A stretch of 55,344 nucleotides of DNA, from positions 3,489,467 through 3,544,810 of the forward strand of contig NC_090618.1 of assembly GCF_004359215.1 (NCBI RefSeq), given 5' to 3'. Below are positions 32,265 through 43,061 of this stretch, piece by piece. Source of the DNA: Bremia lactucae (taxonomy: Eukaryota; Oomycota; Peronosporomycetes; Peronosporales; Peronosporaceae). Each line of letters opens with the position of its first letter. Within the stretch, counting starts at the first letter, position 1. The position numbers were made by a program, and so were the translations under genes. The notes beneath the pieces are model-generated. The model did not search any database and had not been told where the DNA came from. It saw nothing but the letters and a program-made list of their open reading frames with translations.

Positions 32265-33080
32265 GTGACTGACGACAATGAAGATAAAAATCGACGTGCG
32301 ATGTGTGTATCGCTGAAGTTAACTCAAATTACCCCCGAATTATGCTTATTCGACGAAATAGTCGCTGCCTGTGAAAATGATACGTATTACGCGGATATTA
32401 TCGCTTATCTGCGCGCTCCCAGTGATGTTGCACTGGGGGCTTTGTCACAAACCAAGCGTGATCATGTTCAGCGATACAGTTATGACGGTGACCTGCTTCT
32501 GCCCAGCATTGACCACTTCGATGCTCCTCGTACAATGATCGCCAACGACTTGGATTTGCGCGATCCGATCCTTCACGAGTACCGCCCCAGCTGGTAGCCA
32601 CTAAGGCCGCGAAAAGACTTTCGCGGATGTGTCTCGTGCTTTCTTCTGGCCTCACATGTATAAGTGGGTACGCAACTGAATTCGTACGTGCGAAATCTGC
32701 AAACGGGTGAAGCAATCCCCGTCGTCGCAGGCTCTCCTGCGACCGTTGCCGATTGCAGCTGAAACTTTGCGTTCAGTTTCAATGAACTTTATCTTCGCAC
32801 TCGCACCCGATAGCCAAGGTCGAACGGGTGTCCTGGTTTTGTCGATAGATTCAGCAAAATGACACACCTGGTGCCTGTTCACGCCAGCCATCACAGCTTG
32901 TCAGAAATTATTCTTCCTGGTCGTGATCCTAGTTCGCATCTGCATTTTAATTTTCACTGTTTGAGCTTCTCGAAACGAAGCTGTAGATACCAACCGCGGC
33001 CCATCCGGAAACGGAAGGGCAAACTGAGAATCGAGTCGTCGACGATGTCCTTGAAGTAATACTACTTCCTTCACGAGTTG
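32265..33080 (+). pseudogene. Gypsy integrase, N-terminal and core, degraded (D-like, plus)
   Basis: An open stretch of 110 residues (32265-32597) covers the tether before the finger (TYYADIIAYLRAPSD, RYSYDGDLLL). It is followed by a C..C pair near 32690 (CEICKRVK), a LPIAAETLRSVSMNFIFALA piece and a VDRFSKMTHLVPVHA piece near 32850. The end has HPETEGQTENRVVDDVL near 33000 in a second frame. Confidence 0.75.
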
Positions 33081-33682
33081 GAGCGCATTTTACCACTTGC
33101 TGAGTTCGCACTGAACAATGCTGACACGCATCATCAGGGTTGACGCCATTTTTTGTGAATTCGTCTCGACACCCTCAAGTTCCTACTCTTCTTGCCGTGA
33201 GTCTCCCCACGGCATCTCATGGCTCCACTTTCGGTTTGATATAATGCAGCCTACGGTACTTTGAGCGCGAATGTAGTCACATGATCCAAGGCGAAGCCTG
33301 CTATCTAGACGCCACGCCAAATGGCGTCTCCGTTATCTTGATGGACTGCGCAGACACTTATTGACCCGTCTCTGGGTACGCGATCACCGACTGCCAACTA
33401 CGCGACCACTTGATGACATGGCTGTGTCGAAATTTATCCTCTAACGTCAAGCCATCACCCGGTTTGTATGTGATGCACATCAGTCTGCAGTGGATAAACC
33501 GAAAGAGAATGAAGACAAACATAGCAGCAACAAATGAGCAAGTTTTAAAAGGTTATCGGGTATTACTGCCGACGGAAGGCCTAAGGGATTCAGAAGTTGA
33601 AAACTTAAGCGCGAGCAAGGCGGGGAGGGAGGTTGATCTACGAGCCCCTGACTCCGCTATCGGAACCATCCGTGAAGCTTAG
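33080..33682 (+). pseudogene. Integrase C-terminal part (D-like, plus)
   Basis: The plus strand encodes LAEFALNNADTHHQG near 33100, then VDKQKENEDKHSRNK and a frameshifted VLLPTEGLRDSEVENLSASK (33570-33615). These are the usual segments between the DDE core and the final beta-fold. The element breaks off at about 33680. Confidence 0.7.
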
Positions 33683-33765
33683 CCTTGCGATATTCTTTTA
33701 TCCACCCGACGTTCCACGTCGGGTGAAGTCGCAACGATGAGGGAACGGCATGTAGGCGTCGCCGA
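33660..33765 (-). pseudogene. Integrase C-terminal signature, minus strand
   Basis: The minus strand encodes VPSSLRLHPTWNVGWIKEYR, a version of the LRLHPTFYVGRLK.Y signature. It abuts the end of the plus-strand pol, so two element ends meet tail to tail here. Confidence 0.6.
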
Positions 33766-34103
33766 TTGCCTTAATAGCCTTGAATGGTCCGATATTTCGT
33801 GGTGCGAGTTTATTACGCGGCTGCGTCTCCGTCTGCGCAATGACCGAGAACCTGGCATTTTAGGTTCCTCACTCATTCGGGCAGTTCGCAGTTTGACTGC
33901 CGGATCTCGCTCGCGGTCCTCTCCGCCTGTGCAGCACGCTCGAAAGGAGCCTCAGCTTCAAGCTGAGCGTCGGTAGCCTTGTTCACAGCCTTATTAATAT
34001 CGTCCTGGGCGACCAGGACGCTAGCGTTACCATCGCGAGGGCCAACCACCGCTTGTGGGTGCGGAAGGTTACGTTAACTTGGTCGTGGATCACAATGCGG
34101 GTC

Positions 34104-34298
34104 TCAAAGACCTTGCCTCCACGGACTTATAGCTCGAACATCATCTGGAACGTCGCGGAGAAGCGAGAAACGCGGCGCCCACATATCCTGCTCGGGTGGG
34201 AACCCAGGCCAGCATAAATGAAACTTGCGCGGCTGGAATCGCGCGCGTATCATGAGCCGACGGAGTTCCTGCGCTGGGCAATTAGCGGAGATTGACAC
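34104..34298 (-). pseudogene. Chromodomain fragment, minus strand
   Basis: The minus frame reads RKFHLCWPGFPPEQDMWAPR then FSLLRDVPDDV. It fits the chromodomain pattern (F.V.W.G..PE.DTWEP...L..D.P) with two changes at the usual Arg and Glu. The order relative to 33660-33765 is reversed from normal, so the area is a mosaic. Confidence 0.65.
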
Positions 34299-34800
34299 CG
34301 CAGTCGAGAGTGGTGACGCCAGCGAGGCGCACCATGAAAATCTGCAGTCCGCCGTTCTTACAGACTGTGCTCTTTCTTTCCGATCCAGACTTGCTCGTAT
34401 TCGCTGAGCGGATACTCAGCGAGGTGTTTTGCCATCCTTCGCGAGATCGACGTGGCATCGAGTCACAAGAGTGAGATCCCTCGTTGACGTGGACATAGCA
34501 GACTCGGTCCTCGTTCCAAGCGTTCTCGCGTTCCTTTTTGCGTAATGCGCCGATTTTGTGCTCGGCGCGAATGTCCCCTCGATTGGCAAGCGGTTGTGAA
34601 AAGCTCCTTCCATCCTCGAGCATCCGGTTCCAACGCCGGATAAATGCGCACCAGAAACTTTGCAAAGCGTCGTACGCAACGTTCTCAAGGCTGGTTTGAA
34701 TTTGTTTCTAGCCGAAAAAGAAGCCTTATGATTGTGGATTACTGCTATATTTGTGACTATTAATGAGCCAAAGTGCACTGAACAACCCGCCAAGTATGAT
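34299..34800 (-). pseudogene. Retroelement-derived sequence, unassigned
   Basis: Long overlapping minus frames lie upstream of the chromodomain. They may be integrase C-terminal remnants, but I find no certain motif. Confidence 0.35.
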
Positions 34801-34908
34801 ACTGCCGTGATTCAACCTTATGAGCTCAAACTTTACCTTTATTTATCTTAATGGTTGTCGTGTGTCGAGACTTCTTTGTTTTGAGTGCGTCATTGATCCG
34901 TTTTAACA

Positions 34909-35199
34909 ATGCAAGCTCTCCACGAGAGTGCCCAGGGGTTTGTCGCGAACTCATTCTATAGTGGTCTAACAGCGACTGAGTTTTTCGTTCATACCATGGG
35001 GTGGATGGGAAGGCTTGTGGATACGGCTGTCAAGACAGCCGAAACGGGGTACATGCCCCGTCGACTCATGAAGGCCCTTAAAGATTTGTCGTGTCAATAC
35101 GATAACACTGTTCGCGGAAACGCCGAAAGTAGTCCTGCATCGTTGCAAGTGAATCCGGAGCGTGAGCTCCAGGTAAGTCATACAACGCCCAATTGGTGA
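34909..35199 (+). pseudogene. RPC1: Fragment of RNA polymerase III largest subunit (RPC1)
   Basis: The plus frame carries [20 protein letters not shown], then [20 protein letters not shown] and [19 protein letters not shown]. This is the strongly conserved bridge-helix/trigger-loop area of multisubunit RNA polymerases. The wording SQYDNTVR after ALEDL, and FYSGL, points to the Pol III subunit rather than Pol I or II. Only about 65 residues are present. The flank on either side has no polymerase homology. GGREGL is changed to GWMGRL. A perfect splice-donor-like CAGGTAAGT lies at 35168. It sits about 200 bp before LTR D, so it looks like a host fragment captured by, or trapped among, retroelements. 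Confidence 0.85.
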
Positions 35200-35402
35200 G
35201 TTGTTGGTCCATCACGTGGATGGTTGCCCTCCCGATGATGGTGCTCGGGTGGCTGTGAAGTTGTGGTTAATGCGCTCCGTTATCGTGTGACTGTTAGTTT
35301 CGACAGTCGAGCACTTCACGGTTGTTGAAGTCTGTCTTGAGAAGGGGGTGATGCGATAAGCCAAATTATAGGATTAACTTAATCAAATAAAACAATTTCA
35401 TG

Positions 35403-35640
35403 TGTTGTGCCCGAATAGCGGGCACAGCGTAGCAATTTTTATTGGTTTATTACTGGGGCCTAAAGAACCCATATGGACCAATGATAAATTACCTGATTTT
35501 GAGTGTTCCGGAAAGGCGGACACACGGTCGTACTTAGTACGACTTTTACATTTTAATATTACTTGAAACTTAATACTTGGGCTGGAGGCTTCCTCAGCGT
35601 TTCGTGTAAGATAGTGACGAGACGTTCTAGCCCCGTTACA
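35403..35640 (+). repeat. LTR D (plus)
   Basis: It runs from TGTTGTGCCCG to CCCCGTTACA. It starts with a hairpin (TGTGCCCG-AATAG-CGGGCACA, 35406-35426). Its inverted copy is at 501-731. No PBS follows, so it is a solo LTR or the 3' LTR of the D-like plus element. Confidence 0.8.
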
Positions 35641-35675
35641 AGCCGTCAATCCCGGCTGGGAGCGAATGCGGCGAG

Positions 35676-35777
35676 CCCATGGCAGCCGGTGGGGACTGCG
35701 TGAACAGATCCCATGGCAGCCGGTGGGGACTGCGTGAACAGATCCCATGGCAGCCGGTGGGGACTGCGTGAACAGAT
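35676..35777 (+). repeat. Tandem repeat, 3 x 34 bp
   Basis: Three identical units beginning CCCATGGCAGCCGGTGGGGA lie at 35676-35709, 35710-35743 and 35744-35777. A degenerate piece may precede them. Confidence 0.95.
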
Positions 35778-36249
35778 CCGACGGCTTAAATCACCATAGC
35801 GTGTCGCCACGCCAACCCTCGCGATAATTCAGCTAGAAGTGAAGGAATGTCCTTCGCGTAAATGGCATTCTAGCGTCTGCTGAACGCACACCAATATCGT
35901 TGCAGCACGACGCCGGGTAATGAGTTGTCTATCGCTTTGCCTCGCATTGTACGGTATCGCGGGAAGAGTGCCTTCGGGTGATTTAGGTTGTTCAGCATCA
36001 ACAACACTACACGTGGCTTCAAGTCTTCATTAATGAATCGCAGTGCTTGTTTTTTTCCGAATATACTGACGACCTAAGTTGGGATACGCTATAAGTAACT
36101 GAGCAAGTTCGACGTTATCCCGTCGAAATTCTCAATGAGAAGAAACTTTTGAGATTGGAGCTTTAATGTGATAAGCGAAACTTATAGAGAGGAATAATGA
36201 AATGGGGAAACCTATTCTTATATAAGTAACTTTAGTATCAATACATAAT
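35778..36249. other. Non-coding, unassigned
   Basis: No long frame. The last 60 bp show weak similarity to the 3' flank of LTR B at 7290-7320. Confidence 0.5.
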
Positions 36250-36515
36250 TACATATGTGGTATACTGCAGTATCCGATTAGCGGATACTGCGAGTCATTC
36301 ATTGTCGGTATATATTACTGGGTGCCAGACCCAATAACATTAGCCAGTGATAAGTCGACCCATGTTTGAGCAATACTCAAGAGCAAGGGGACAATTTCGT
36401 ACTTCGTACGAGATTAAAACTAAACAAACAGCGTTAGTTTTCCATTATAAATAGAGCGCTTCCTGAAAGCTTTACAGAGTAAGACGGTAACAAGCTCTCA
36501 CCCCGTTACATAGGG
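36250..36515 (+). repeat. LTR B (plus)
   Basis: This is the inverted copy of 7031-7290. It contains the hairpin GCAGTATCCG-ATTAG-CGGATACTGC at 36267-36291 and ends CCCCGTTACA. It is joined directly to a gag in the opposite direction, with no PBS. Confidence 0.8.
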
Positions 36516-36840
36516 TGTATGTTGAGCATAAACGTGAAGTTTACGCTTGCCCTGCTTCAAGTACAGGAACTCTGGTTGAGCCCTAAATTCGGCATGTGGC
36601 GGCTCAAAAGGCTTGCCTGAGCCGGATCTTAAAAGCTTCTTACGACCCAACACACGTAAGTCGCGAAGCTTGGGTCTAAGGACCAACATTTGGCACGTCT
36701 GGCCAAGTTGGAAACACGCCAAACTTCACTTTCGTTGCATCTTCACCGAAGCGGTGAGCATCAATGGTATCCTCTAATTTGACGAACCATAGTAACAAGG
36801 ACTCACTTTTCGACTGCCCTAATTTTAAAATTTTTAACCT
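36515..36840 (-). pseudogene. Gypsy gag N-terminal fragment (family E)
   Basis: The minus strand encodes SESLLLWFVKLEDTIDAHRF then GEDATKVKFGVFQLGQT. After an anomalous stretch it gives KPFEPPHAEFRAQPEFLYLK and QGKRKLHVYAQH. It overlaps the start of the gag at 54600 (EFRARSELLKLKQGKRDVHA). It is cut by LTR B. Confidence 0.8.
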
Positions 36841-36849
36841 TCGGGTCGA

Positions 36850-37469
36850 CGCGAATGCGTCGGCCCGCTAGCAGCATGTTAATACTGCTGTCTCAACAGT
36901 TCCAATTGTTGAGCACAGTGTTCTCTCAACACCTCTGCATGTTTTCTGCATGTTAAGAGCCTTTCTGGTAAAGCAAGATTAACTTTTCTTGGGCCCCGTC
37001 TTGTTCATCTTACGGGAATTCGGCTATAGCCGCATGCTGTTTGTCCTTCTATCGAGCGGACAATATGGCGCCTACGGCCTCACACGTTCGACCACTTTTA
37101 AGGTCACTCATGTAAGTGATCTCACGAGTTACGCGAAAATTGTTTTAAGGGCTTGAGAGCTGCCTCCTTCTCCATCCAACATGTCCATGTTCGATGAAAC
37201 GTGCATGGCCGTTGAACGGACCACAACGTGCTACCAGATGTAATGGGGCACCTTTCGCTAGGACTGTAGCCAACCTACACTGATGACAGTAAAGGTGAGG
37301 TGCCTCGATACTTCACATACTTCACGTCCACTGTGCAGAGCTAAGAAGTCTTAGCTACTGTAGGTCAATACTAAGGCTTTTGTGTAGGGAAAAGCAATTT
37401 GTATTAATATGTAAGTTGCTACGTAACAATATTCAACCTACTGACTTAATAGATTAAAATCAAATCCTG
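36850..37469. other. Non-coding, unassigned
   Basis: No recognisable coding segment or repeat match within the window. Confidence 0.5.
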
Positions 37470-37709
37470 TGTAGCGCCTCCTTGCGCGCCGCCCGATTGT
37501 GTATAGTAAACGATTGGCGAGGTTGATTTAGAACTGGTGCTTTTGTCTTGTTGCCCCAATATTAAGTTAAAAACCTGTAAGATATAGATTAAATATTTCT
37601 TTCTTATTTTCCTCTTATAGGAACTTTTATTTATTTTTCCTCTTATAGTAAATAATTTTCATTGTTCCATTTAAGAAAATATTATTTATGTAACGGTTGA
37701 CGCGTTACA
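37470..37709 (-). repeat. Family E LTR-like repeat, inverted copy
   Basis: This is the reverse complement of 13895-14149, diverged. It has the CGATTGGCG.GGTTGATTTA block and a terminal palindrome TGTAACGGTTGACGCGTTACA-like end at 37689-37709. Confidence 0.7.
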
Positions 37710-37969
37710 ATATCGTAACAATATAATTAATCTTTTACGTGTTGCTATATTCTTAACGTACTTAATCAATTAACCTAAGTATGCATATCGCGAATTCGCG
37801 CGTCTAGTAGCGATTAACGGTCTTGATATAAAATTTAAATCAACTGATGAACAGAGCTGCTTCAATATTAAAAGTAAAGATCATAATCTGTATTCTCCTT
37901 GATCACTCCACTTATATATAATATTGCCTACATTATCGACACTTAACATTATCTTGCGAATTGTTGATC
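37710..37969. other. AT-rich non-coding flank
   Basis: Target-site neighbourhood of the complete family A element. No frame or repeat recognised. Confidence 0.5.
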
Positions 37970-37974
37970 TAAAT

Positions 37975-38491
37975 TGTAGGCGAACACGTCTATTGCGGCC
38001 ACGCTCTACTTAAACACACCTAGCACAGCGAAGAAGCCGTCTGACCGTCTTCTCTCACGTGAGTGAGGTACCTAAGCGGCCTCACCCAACAAAATAAGTA
38101 CCTTAGTACAAGTGACGTCACGGAAGCGGTAATCCGTCTTCACGTGCGTACTTGCCAACTAAAAGTAGTTTTCAGACTGATTTATAGTTAATTGTGTTAA
38201 AATATAAATATCAATTTAAGTTAATCCTTAAATGCCATCCCTGTAGATAGACCCTACTATGTATTGCAAGCGTATCTATATGAATACCTCGCGTATCGGA
38301 TGACGCAAGCCGTCATCCCCGCTAGTGTGAATGCCCTCAGAGACATCACGTACGCAACGGTGGGTTCACAATGTAAACCACACCCAAGTGGTAGGTATAA
38401 TTACATCACTTAAGTAATTGACTATGCCCTTAAGTAAACAAAGTGTACTTACTGGGATTTGTGTATTAAAGGGCAACTTCGGCCCGGAACA
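37975..38491 (-). repeat. 3' LTR of family A copy 2
   Basis: 517 bp, preceded on the minus strand by a PPT. It aligns along its whole length with 44829-45345. Confidence 0.9.
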
Positions 38492-38504
38492 TCATCCCTC
38501 CTTT
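38492..38504 (-). other. Polypurine tract of family A copy 2
   Basis: The minus strand reads AAAGGAGGGATGA, adjoining the 3' LTR. It corresponds to the tracts at 21866 and 29201. Confidence 0.7.
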
Positions 38505-38620
38505 ATAAACGAATTTACATTTTGCAAATTCGTCAGAGGACCGAGGAACAGCGAGCTGCTTTACGCGCCGCTTAGTTCTCTCATTCACTCTTGCTACCTG
38601 TGTCTCACACGGTGCAGAAG

Positions 38621-39130
38621 ATGCCACCTAAGAGGGGCAAAGTTGCTTCTCCGTTTGATTAAACCACAACTCTTATGCTCAGACAATTATTCATAATGGT
38701 TCTGACAAAGAGGAGCCTGTATGTAAGGCTCCGCCGACGACACGTGAGCGTGCTCAGTCAGTGTCACAAACCAGTCGTATCGACAGGTGGGACGGGTTGC
38801 ATATCACTTACGTTCCCTCCATTTCAATGGCCTCGTGCCACGGGCCGAGAGCGTCGCTCCTAGAGCGCGCGTTCATAATTATAATGGCGTCCATAATACA
38901 TGGAAGTCTCAGGCAAATCGCTTGGACGTATTCTACCGATCCCGGACGTGCTGCGTTCAAATGAAACGCCCGGCCAATACGAGGCGGAATTCACGCGTCG
39001 CTTTCAACCGCATTACGATGCGATGTAATAGCGGTCGCAGAGAATTAATTTCGCCCGCTTGCGTGTGAAAGAAATCATGGGCGGTACTATAACCCATGTA
39101 TCTTCTCACTACGCTACTCCTGCTAGTCCA
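38621..39130 (+). pseudogene. Antisense ORF of family A (aORF1), copy 2
   Basis: It starts MPPKRGKVASPFD at 38621. Much of the basic and acidic middle is deleted, and frameshifts follow. Later parts are readable: SLHFNGLVPRAESVAPRARV and HNYNGV, then NETPGQYEAEFTRRFQPHYD and INFARLRVKEIMGGT. Here the segment after LHFNGLV is open where copy 1 has a stop. It abuts the end of the chromodomain at about 39135. Confidence 0.7.
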
Positions 39131-39134
39131 TTTG

Positions 39135-39335
39135 AAACTCTCGAAAAGTGCTCTTTTTCAAAGACAGACACCAAGCCAGGCACATCAATACGTAAGGTAT
39201 CGTTCGGTTCCCAAGAGTCGAAACTCTTCGGGTATCCTCTCCACTGGTCGAGGATTTGATACTTCTGCATCATGGAGCGGTGGGCAAGAATCCTTCCAAC
39301 AAAGAAGCGTTGGTTCCCACCCGCATCCATCAGTG
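39135..39335 (-). pseudogene. Chromodomain, intact frame (family A copy 2)
   Basis: The minus frame reads MDAGGNQRFFVGRILAHRSM then QKYQILDQWRGYPKSFDSWE and PNDTLRIDVPGLV. All chromodomain landmarks are present in one frame: the first strand, WxGYP, the SWEP Trp and the final helix. It is the reference for the split domain in copy 1. Confidence 0.85.
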
Positions 39336-40340
39336 CTGGTGGCGCCCTATAGGAGTGGCGGTCACGCCCACCTACTCGCGACTGCCTTACCCACGTCCGT
39401 TCAGTTGCAGGCGCTAAGCGCTGCTGAACGACGCATTGGCGATCTCGAGGGTCAAGTCTGCGTTGACCTCGGATCTTCAGGATGTCCGCGCGAAGGATCG
39501 TCAGGGTTATGAACGCCTGAAACTTCGGCTTGACATTCAGGAGAAATTGTTGCTAATGGAACCGCATTACGCGCGTGGTATCCCTCGTTTTCCGAGTCCT
39601 TATCGTGGTGGGAGGGGTCATTCAGCTAAAAGTCTTTCGCCTTCTCCGTCGCCCTCACCCGAACGACGCTCGACTCACAGCCGGCGTCATTATCTTCTGG
39701 GTCAACATACCCTCTCAGACGACCCACGTACGAAGGAAGGGTGAGCCTATAATTTAGGTCTACAACTTCTTCTACCAACGTAAACGGCCAATTAAACGCG
39801 GCAATAAATTCGTAGTACCTCCAGGTAGTACAGAAATTGCATTCTTAGGTAAAGTAGCAGTACTTAATCGTATACTCCCCCACTCTATGGCGTTTATATT
39901 TTTTGCGATTATTTCGTTCCGCATATTCCTTATGTTTATCCTGTGCGCTTGTCATCGCGTCACGGGCTTTTCGTGTGATGGCTAATCGCTCATCCACAAA
40001 GCGTTGAGCCTCGCTCACCCTTATTTCATCTAAATCGCCTTGTAACACCGCCGATAGGTCGGTCATAGAACGTAATTTTACTGACCACTGCTAAACTGGC
40101 AGGGTCACTAGGGCAAGTTTCTGTCGTTGAGATAATACTTTCGCGGGTCATCGTCATATAAACCAAACTGTGTCCTTCTTTCGCCCCGAGCGGAGGGAGG
40201 GGCCCTCCCCTACTAAGACTCGGGCTGCGCACAAACAAGACTGGCGTCCGAGGATGGCGCAGTCCGTTTATATATAACGGTGTCTCATCCGCACTAGCGT
40301 GGGCACTGTTATTTGTAGCGAACTTCACGAAGGGCAAATT
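39336..40340 (-). pseudogene. Integrase C-terminal region and linker (family A copy 2)
   Basis: The minus strand encodes a Pro/Arg-rich linker and a degraded HPVFYVGRLK area near 39640-39740. EAQRFVDERLAITRKARDAM (39960-40020) precedes it in reading order. It matches copy 1 at 16776-17715. Confidence 0.75.
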
Positions 40341-41010
40341 TTTGCTTCATTTCATGGGAGTCGCTATCGTGCGCAATTCATCCGCCACGAACCCATGTGC
40401 TAATTCCGTTTGGCCAACTGTCTGAGGATAATCTGCGGTTGACATGTGGAGCTTGCTACCTAGCAGCTCAAGCACATATCGCCAAAAACCTGAAGTAACA
40501 CAAGGATCTCAGTACGATACTATGAAATCTGGCATCCCGTGTAGTCGGTATACAGGATCCGGGAACAAGAGAGCTGCCTCCTTGCCTGTGATCTTGCTCA
40601 GTCCGTCTACAAAGACGACGAGCCCCGTCCGACCCTTGTAGTCGGACGGCATGCCAAACATGAAGTCCCAGACTTGCTGAGGTCCAACAATCCGTTGGAT
40701 TCGGTAGTGGCTTCATTGGCGCACTGCTGGACGATGCAGGTTAATCGCGCTGCCGGACGATGCAGGCTTAACGCGCTGCCACTGTTCGCAAAAGCGAATA
40801 TAATTGGCCACCCATCTATATAGGTGTGGCTACCAGAATCCCTCTGACACTCTTAAGAATGTCTTTTCACGAGATGCCCGCTAGATGGTGCATCATGGAG
40901 CTCAAGAAGAATCATCACCTTGAGATCTGTGTCATGAGGCGTATAGATTCTCAAGGGATCACAACATGACAGCTGATGCAATATCAGGCTATCGCCGAAG
41001 CTATAGCGAT
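40341..41010 (-). pseudogene. Gypsy integrase core, degraded (family A copy 2)
   Basis: It matches the open integrase of copy 1 (17903-18523), but with several frameshifts and a deletion around the second Asp. A 26-bp tandem duplication (GGACGATGCAGG repeated) lies at about 40710-40765. Confidence 0.75.
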
Positions 41011-41014
41011 TGAG

Positions 41015-41470
41015 TTAAGCCTTTAGGTGCGACGGAAGGGTCACCTTTCGTCCACCAAAGTGATCCAACAGCAGGCGACATTGTTCGTCCTGACTGTAGC
41101 TCTCTTCTATTTCAGAGGCTAACGAGCTCGTTACGTGGTGAATCTTAATGGCTGCCAACGTTAACGGCTCAGATTGTGCTTTAGCACTAGACACACTTTC
41201 TTGGTGTCTTTCTTCGAGGTCTGGTCTGTGCGATACAGGGTTAGCCAAGACATTCGAATTATCCGGCTTGTATTCAACTTTGAAATTAAATTCAGAGTAG
41301 AATGTGAGCCATCTTGCCATTCTAGGCGAGAGGTGCGGTGAGTTTGTTGCGGTCCACAATGATGCGTGATCCGTACAAGCCCTAAATGGTTCGTTGCCAA
41401 ATAGGTGCATACTTTACAAGAGCATACTTTATTGCAAGTAGCTCCTTGCCAGGGTAAGTCAATTTCGCGG
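41015..41470 (-). pseudogene. Gypsy RNase H end and tether (family A copy 2)
   Basis: The minus frame reads MHLFGNEPFRACTDHASLWT then ATNSPHLSPRMARWLTFYSE and FNFKVEYKPDNSNVLANPVS. This is RNase H with the DHASL box. It continues open to 41015 as in copy 1. Confidence 0.85.
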
Positions 41471-42620
41471 CTATTAAAGCTGAGACTGATAAGAGATGAC
41501 ACGGTCAATGCCGTCGTCATTCTATTGCATGAGCGCGCTGCCGATTGTAGAATTACTTGCACCGCAGACGACACTAAAGGGCATATCCGCGTCTGTCATA
41601 CAGCCAGGTGCCTCAACAAGAAATTGCTTTATTGATATGACCGCATCTACTTGTTTTTTAACCAAACCCCAATTGTGTACTTTTTAAGAAGGTCATCTAA
41701 TGGTTTAGTTTGCTCAGCATAATTCTTGCTTTATTTATGCAAGTAATTAGCGAGCCCTAGGAGTTGGCACAAATCCTTCACATGCCGTTGGATTGGCCAT
41801 TCCTTTACCGATTTTACCTTGTCTGGGTATCACTCGCACACCATGTGTTCCTACGATGCAGCCCAGCCCAGGTATCTCGGAGACCCCTATGACGCACTTT
41901 TGCAAGTTGACATACAGCTGGGCGTCCTCCAGAGTCTGCAACACAGCGTCTAAATGACGCTTGTGCGACTCTATTTCGCTCAGCCCGTCCTCGGCCTTAC
42001 TATGCACGACTACATCGTCAAAGTAATGGGGCGCGTAGTCACGGTGCTGACGCATCACGTGAGCCACCACTCGGTTGAATGTCGCTGGTGCGTTTTTCAA
42101 ACCTTGGGGCATCACAAGCCACTCCCAAAGCATACCGCTTGGGGTGCTTACTGCCGTTTTGGCTACATCGGACTCTCTCATGAGTACCTGACAGTAGCCA
42201 TCCTTCAAATCCAACGCGGAAAAAATAGTTGACTTTGCCATGGAGCTCAAGAAACATCCTTCCGCGGGATTGGCGTTTGCGCCGGTATGGTCGCCGTGTT
42301 CAGCTTATTGTAAGCATGAACCGCGCGCGCCATTAACCTATGGCTTTACGCACACAAAAGGTCGGGCTGCAGTGAGGCGAATTGCTGTCACGCACATGTC
42401 CCTTCTTGGCTCGCTTGTCGAAGAGCTCATCGATATGATCGACTTGTTCTTTCGGCAACGGCCATTGCCTGGTCACACAATTATTGGTGCCAGGTTCGAG
42501 GTCAATTTCGTGCCCGACGCCCCTATCAGCTGTTAGGCGACTCGGGACTTCTTCTGGGAACACATCACAATGTTTCCTCGGAACCTCAAAGAACGAACTC
42601 TTTCTCATGGCCTCCCAGCC
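41470..42620 (-). pseudogene. Gypsy reverse transcriptase (family A copy 2)
   Basis: The minus frame at 42250-41747 has KSTIFSALDLKDGYCQVLMR, WLVMPQGLKNAPATFNRVVA and HYFDDVVVHSKAEDGL, with the YFDD active site intact, and GLGCIVGTHGVR. The N-terminal entry (IDLEPGTNNCVTRQWPLPKE) is at 42333-42608. Frameshifts near 42260 and 41750 separate the parts. Confidence 0.85.
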
Positions 42621-43061
42621 TTGAGCAGCGAACCGTTTCTTTTTGTCCGTTTCTAGTTAGCTCTCGTCCATTGTGGACGACGATCAACAGTCCACCAAGT
42701 TCTCTTCTGGAACTGGTGTTATTATTGCGTGGATCTCTCCTACCTTTAATTCGACTACGAACAGATCCCACGACATCTCCGGGAGTTTTGCTATCTCCTC
42801 GGCAGAAATAAGACTTGCCGGAGCACCTCAACTGAGGGATGCCTCCGCAATACCGTCTTTGGCGGCCGCAAAGACCTTGTTCGAGGGCTCGTTATCTTTT
42901 ATAGGAACTGATCCAAAGGTCACTCGTTTAGACGGGTTAACCGTCCTAATCTGTCGGGTACTCGTTGCTCTCCTGGCTAACGCTCCCCTTTCAAACGAAC
43001 CAGGCTCTAGGTACTGTACCACTTTATGCAACGCTAGACTTCCTGTCAGCTCGCCGTCTAC
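42586..43061 (-). pseudogene. Protease-RT linker, 3' part (family A copy 2)
   Basis: It matches 20150-20647 of copy 1. It stops at 43061, exactly where copy 1 continues; the missing continuation is found inverted, ending at 44275. Confidence 0.7.

Noticed and set aside
35676..35777. CRISPR-like appearance of regularly spaced repeats.
   Set aside because: The units are directly adjacent with no spacers, and the genome is eukaryotic.
37975..39130. Reading the family A LTR plus aORF1 as an element running in the plus direction with aORF1 as its gag.
   Set aside because: A purine tract lies at the LTR edge next to aORF1, and a TGG-type PBS lies at the opposite LTR. With pol on the minus strand, this fixes the element as minus and aORF1 as antisense.
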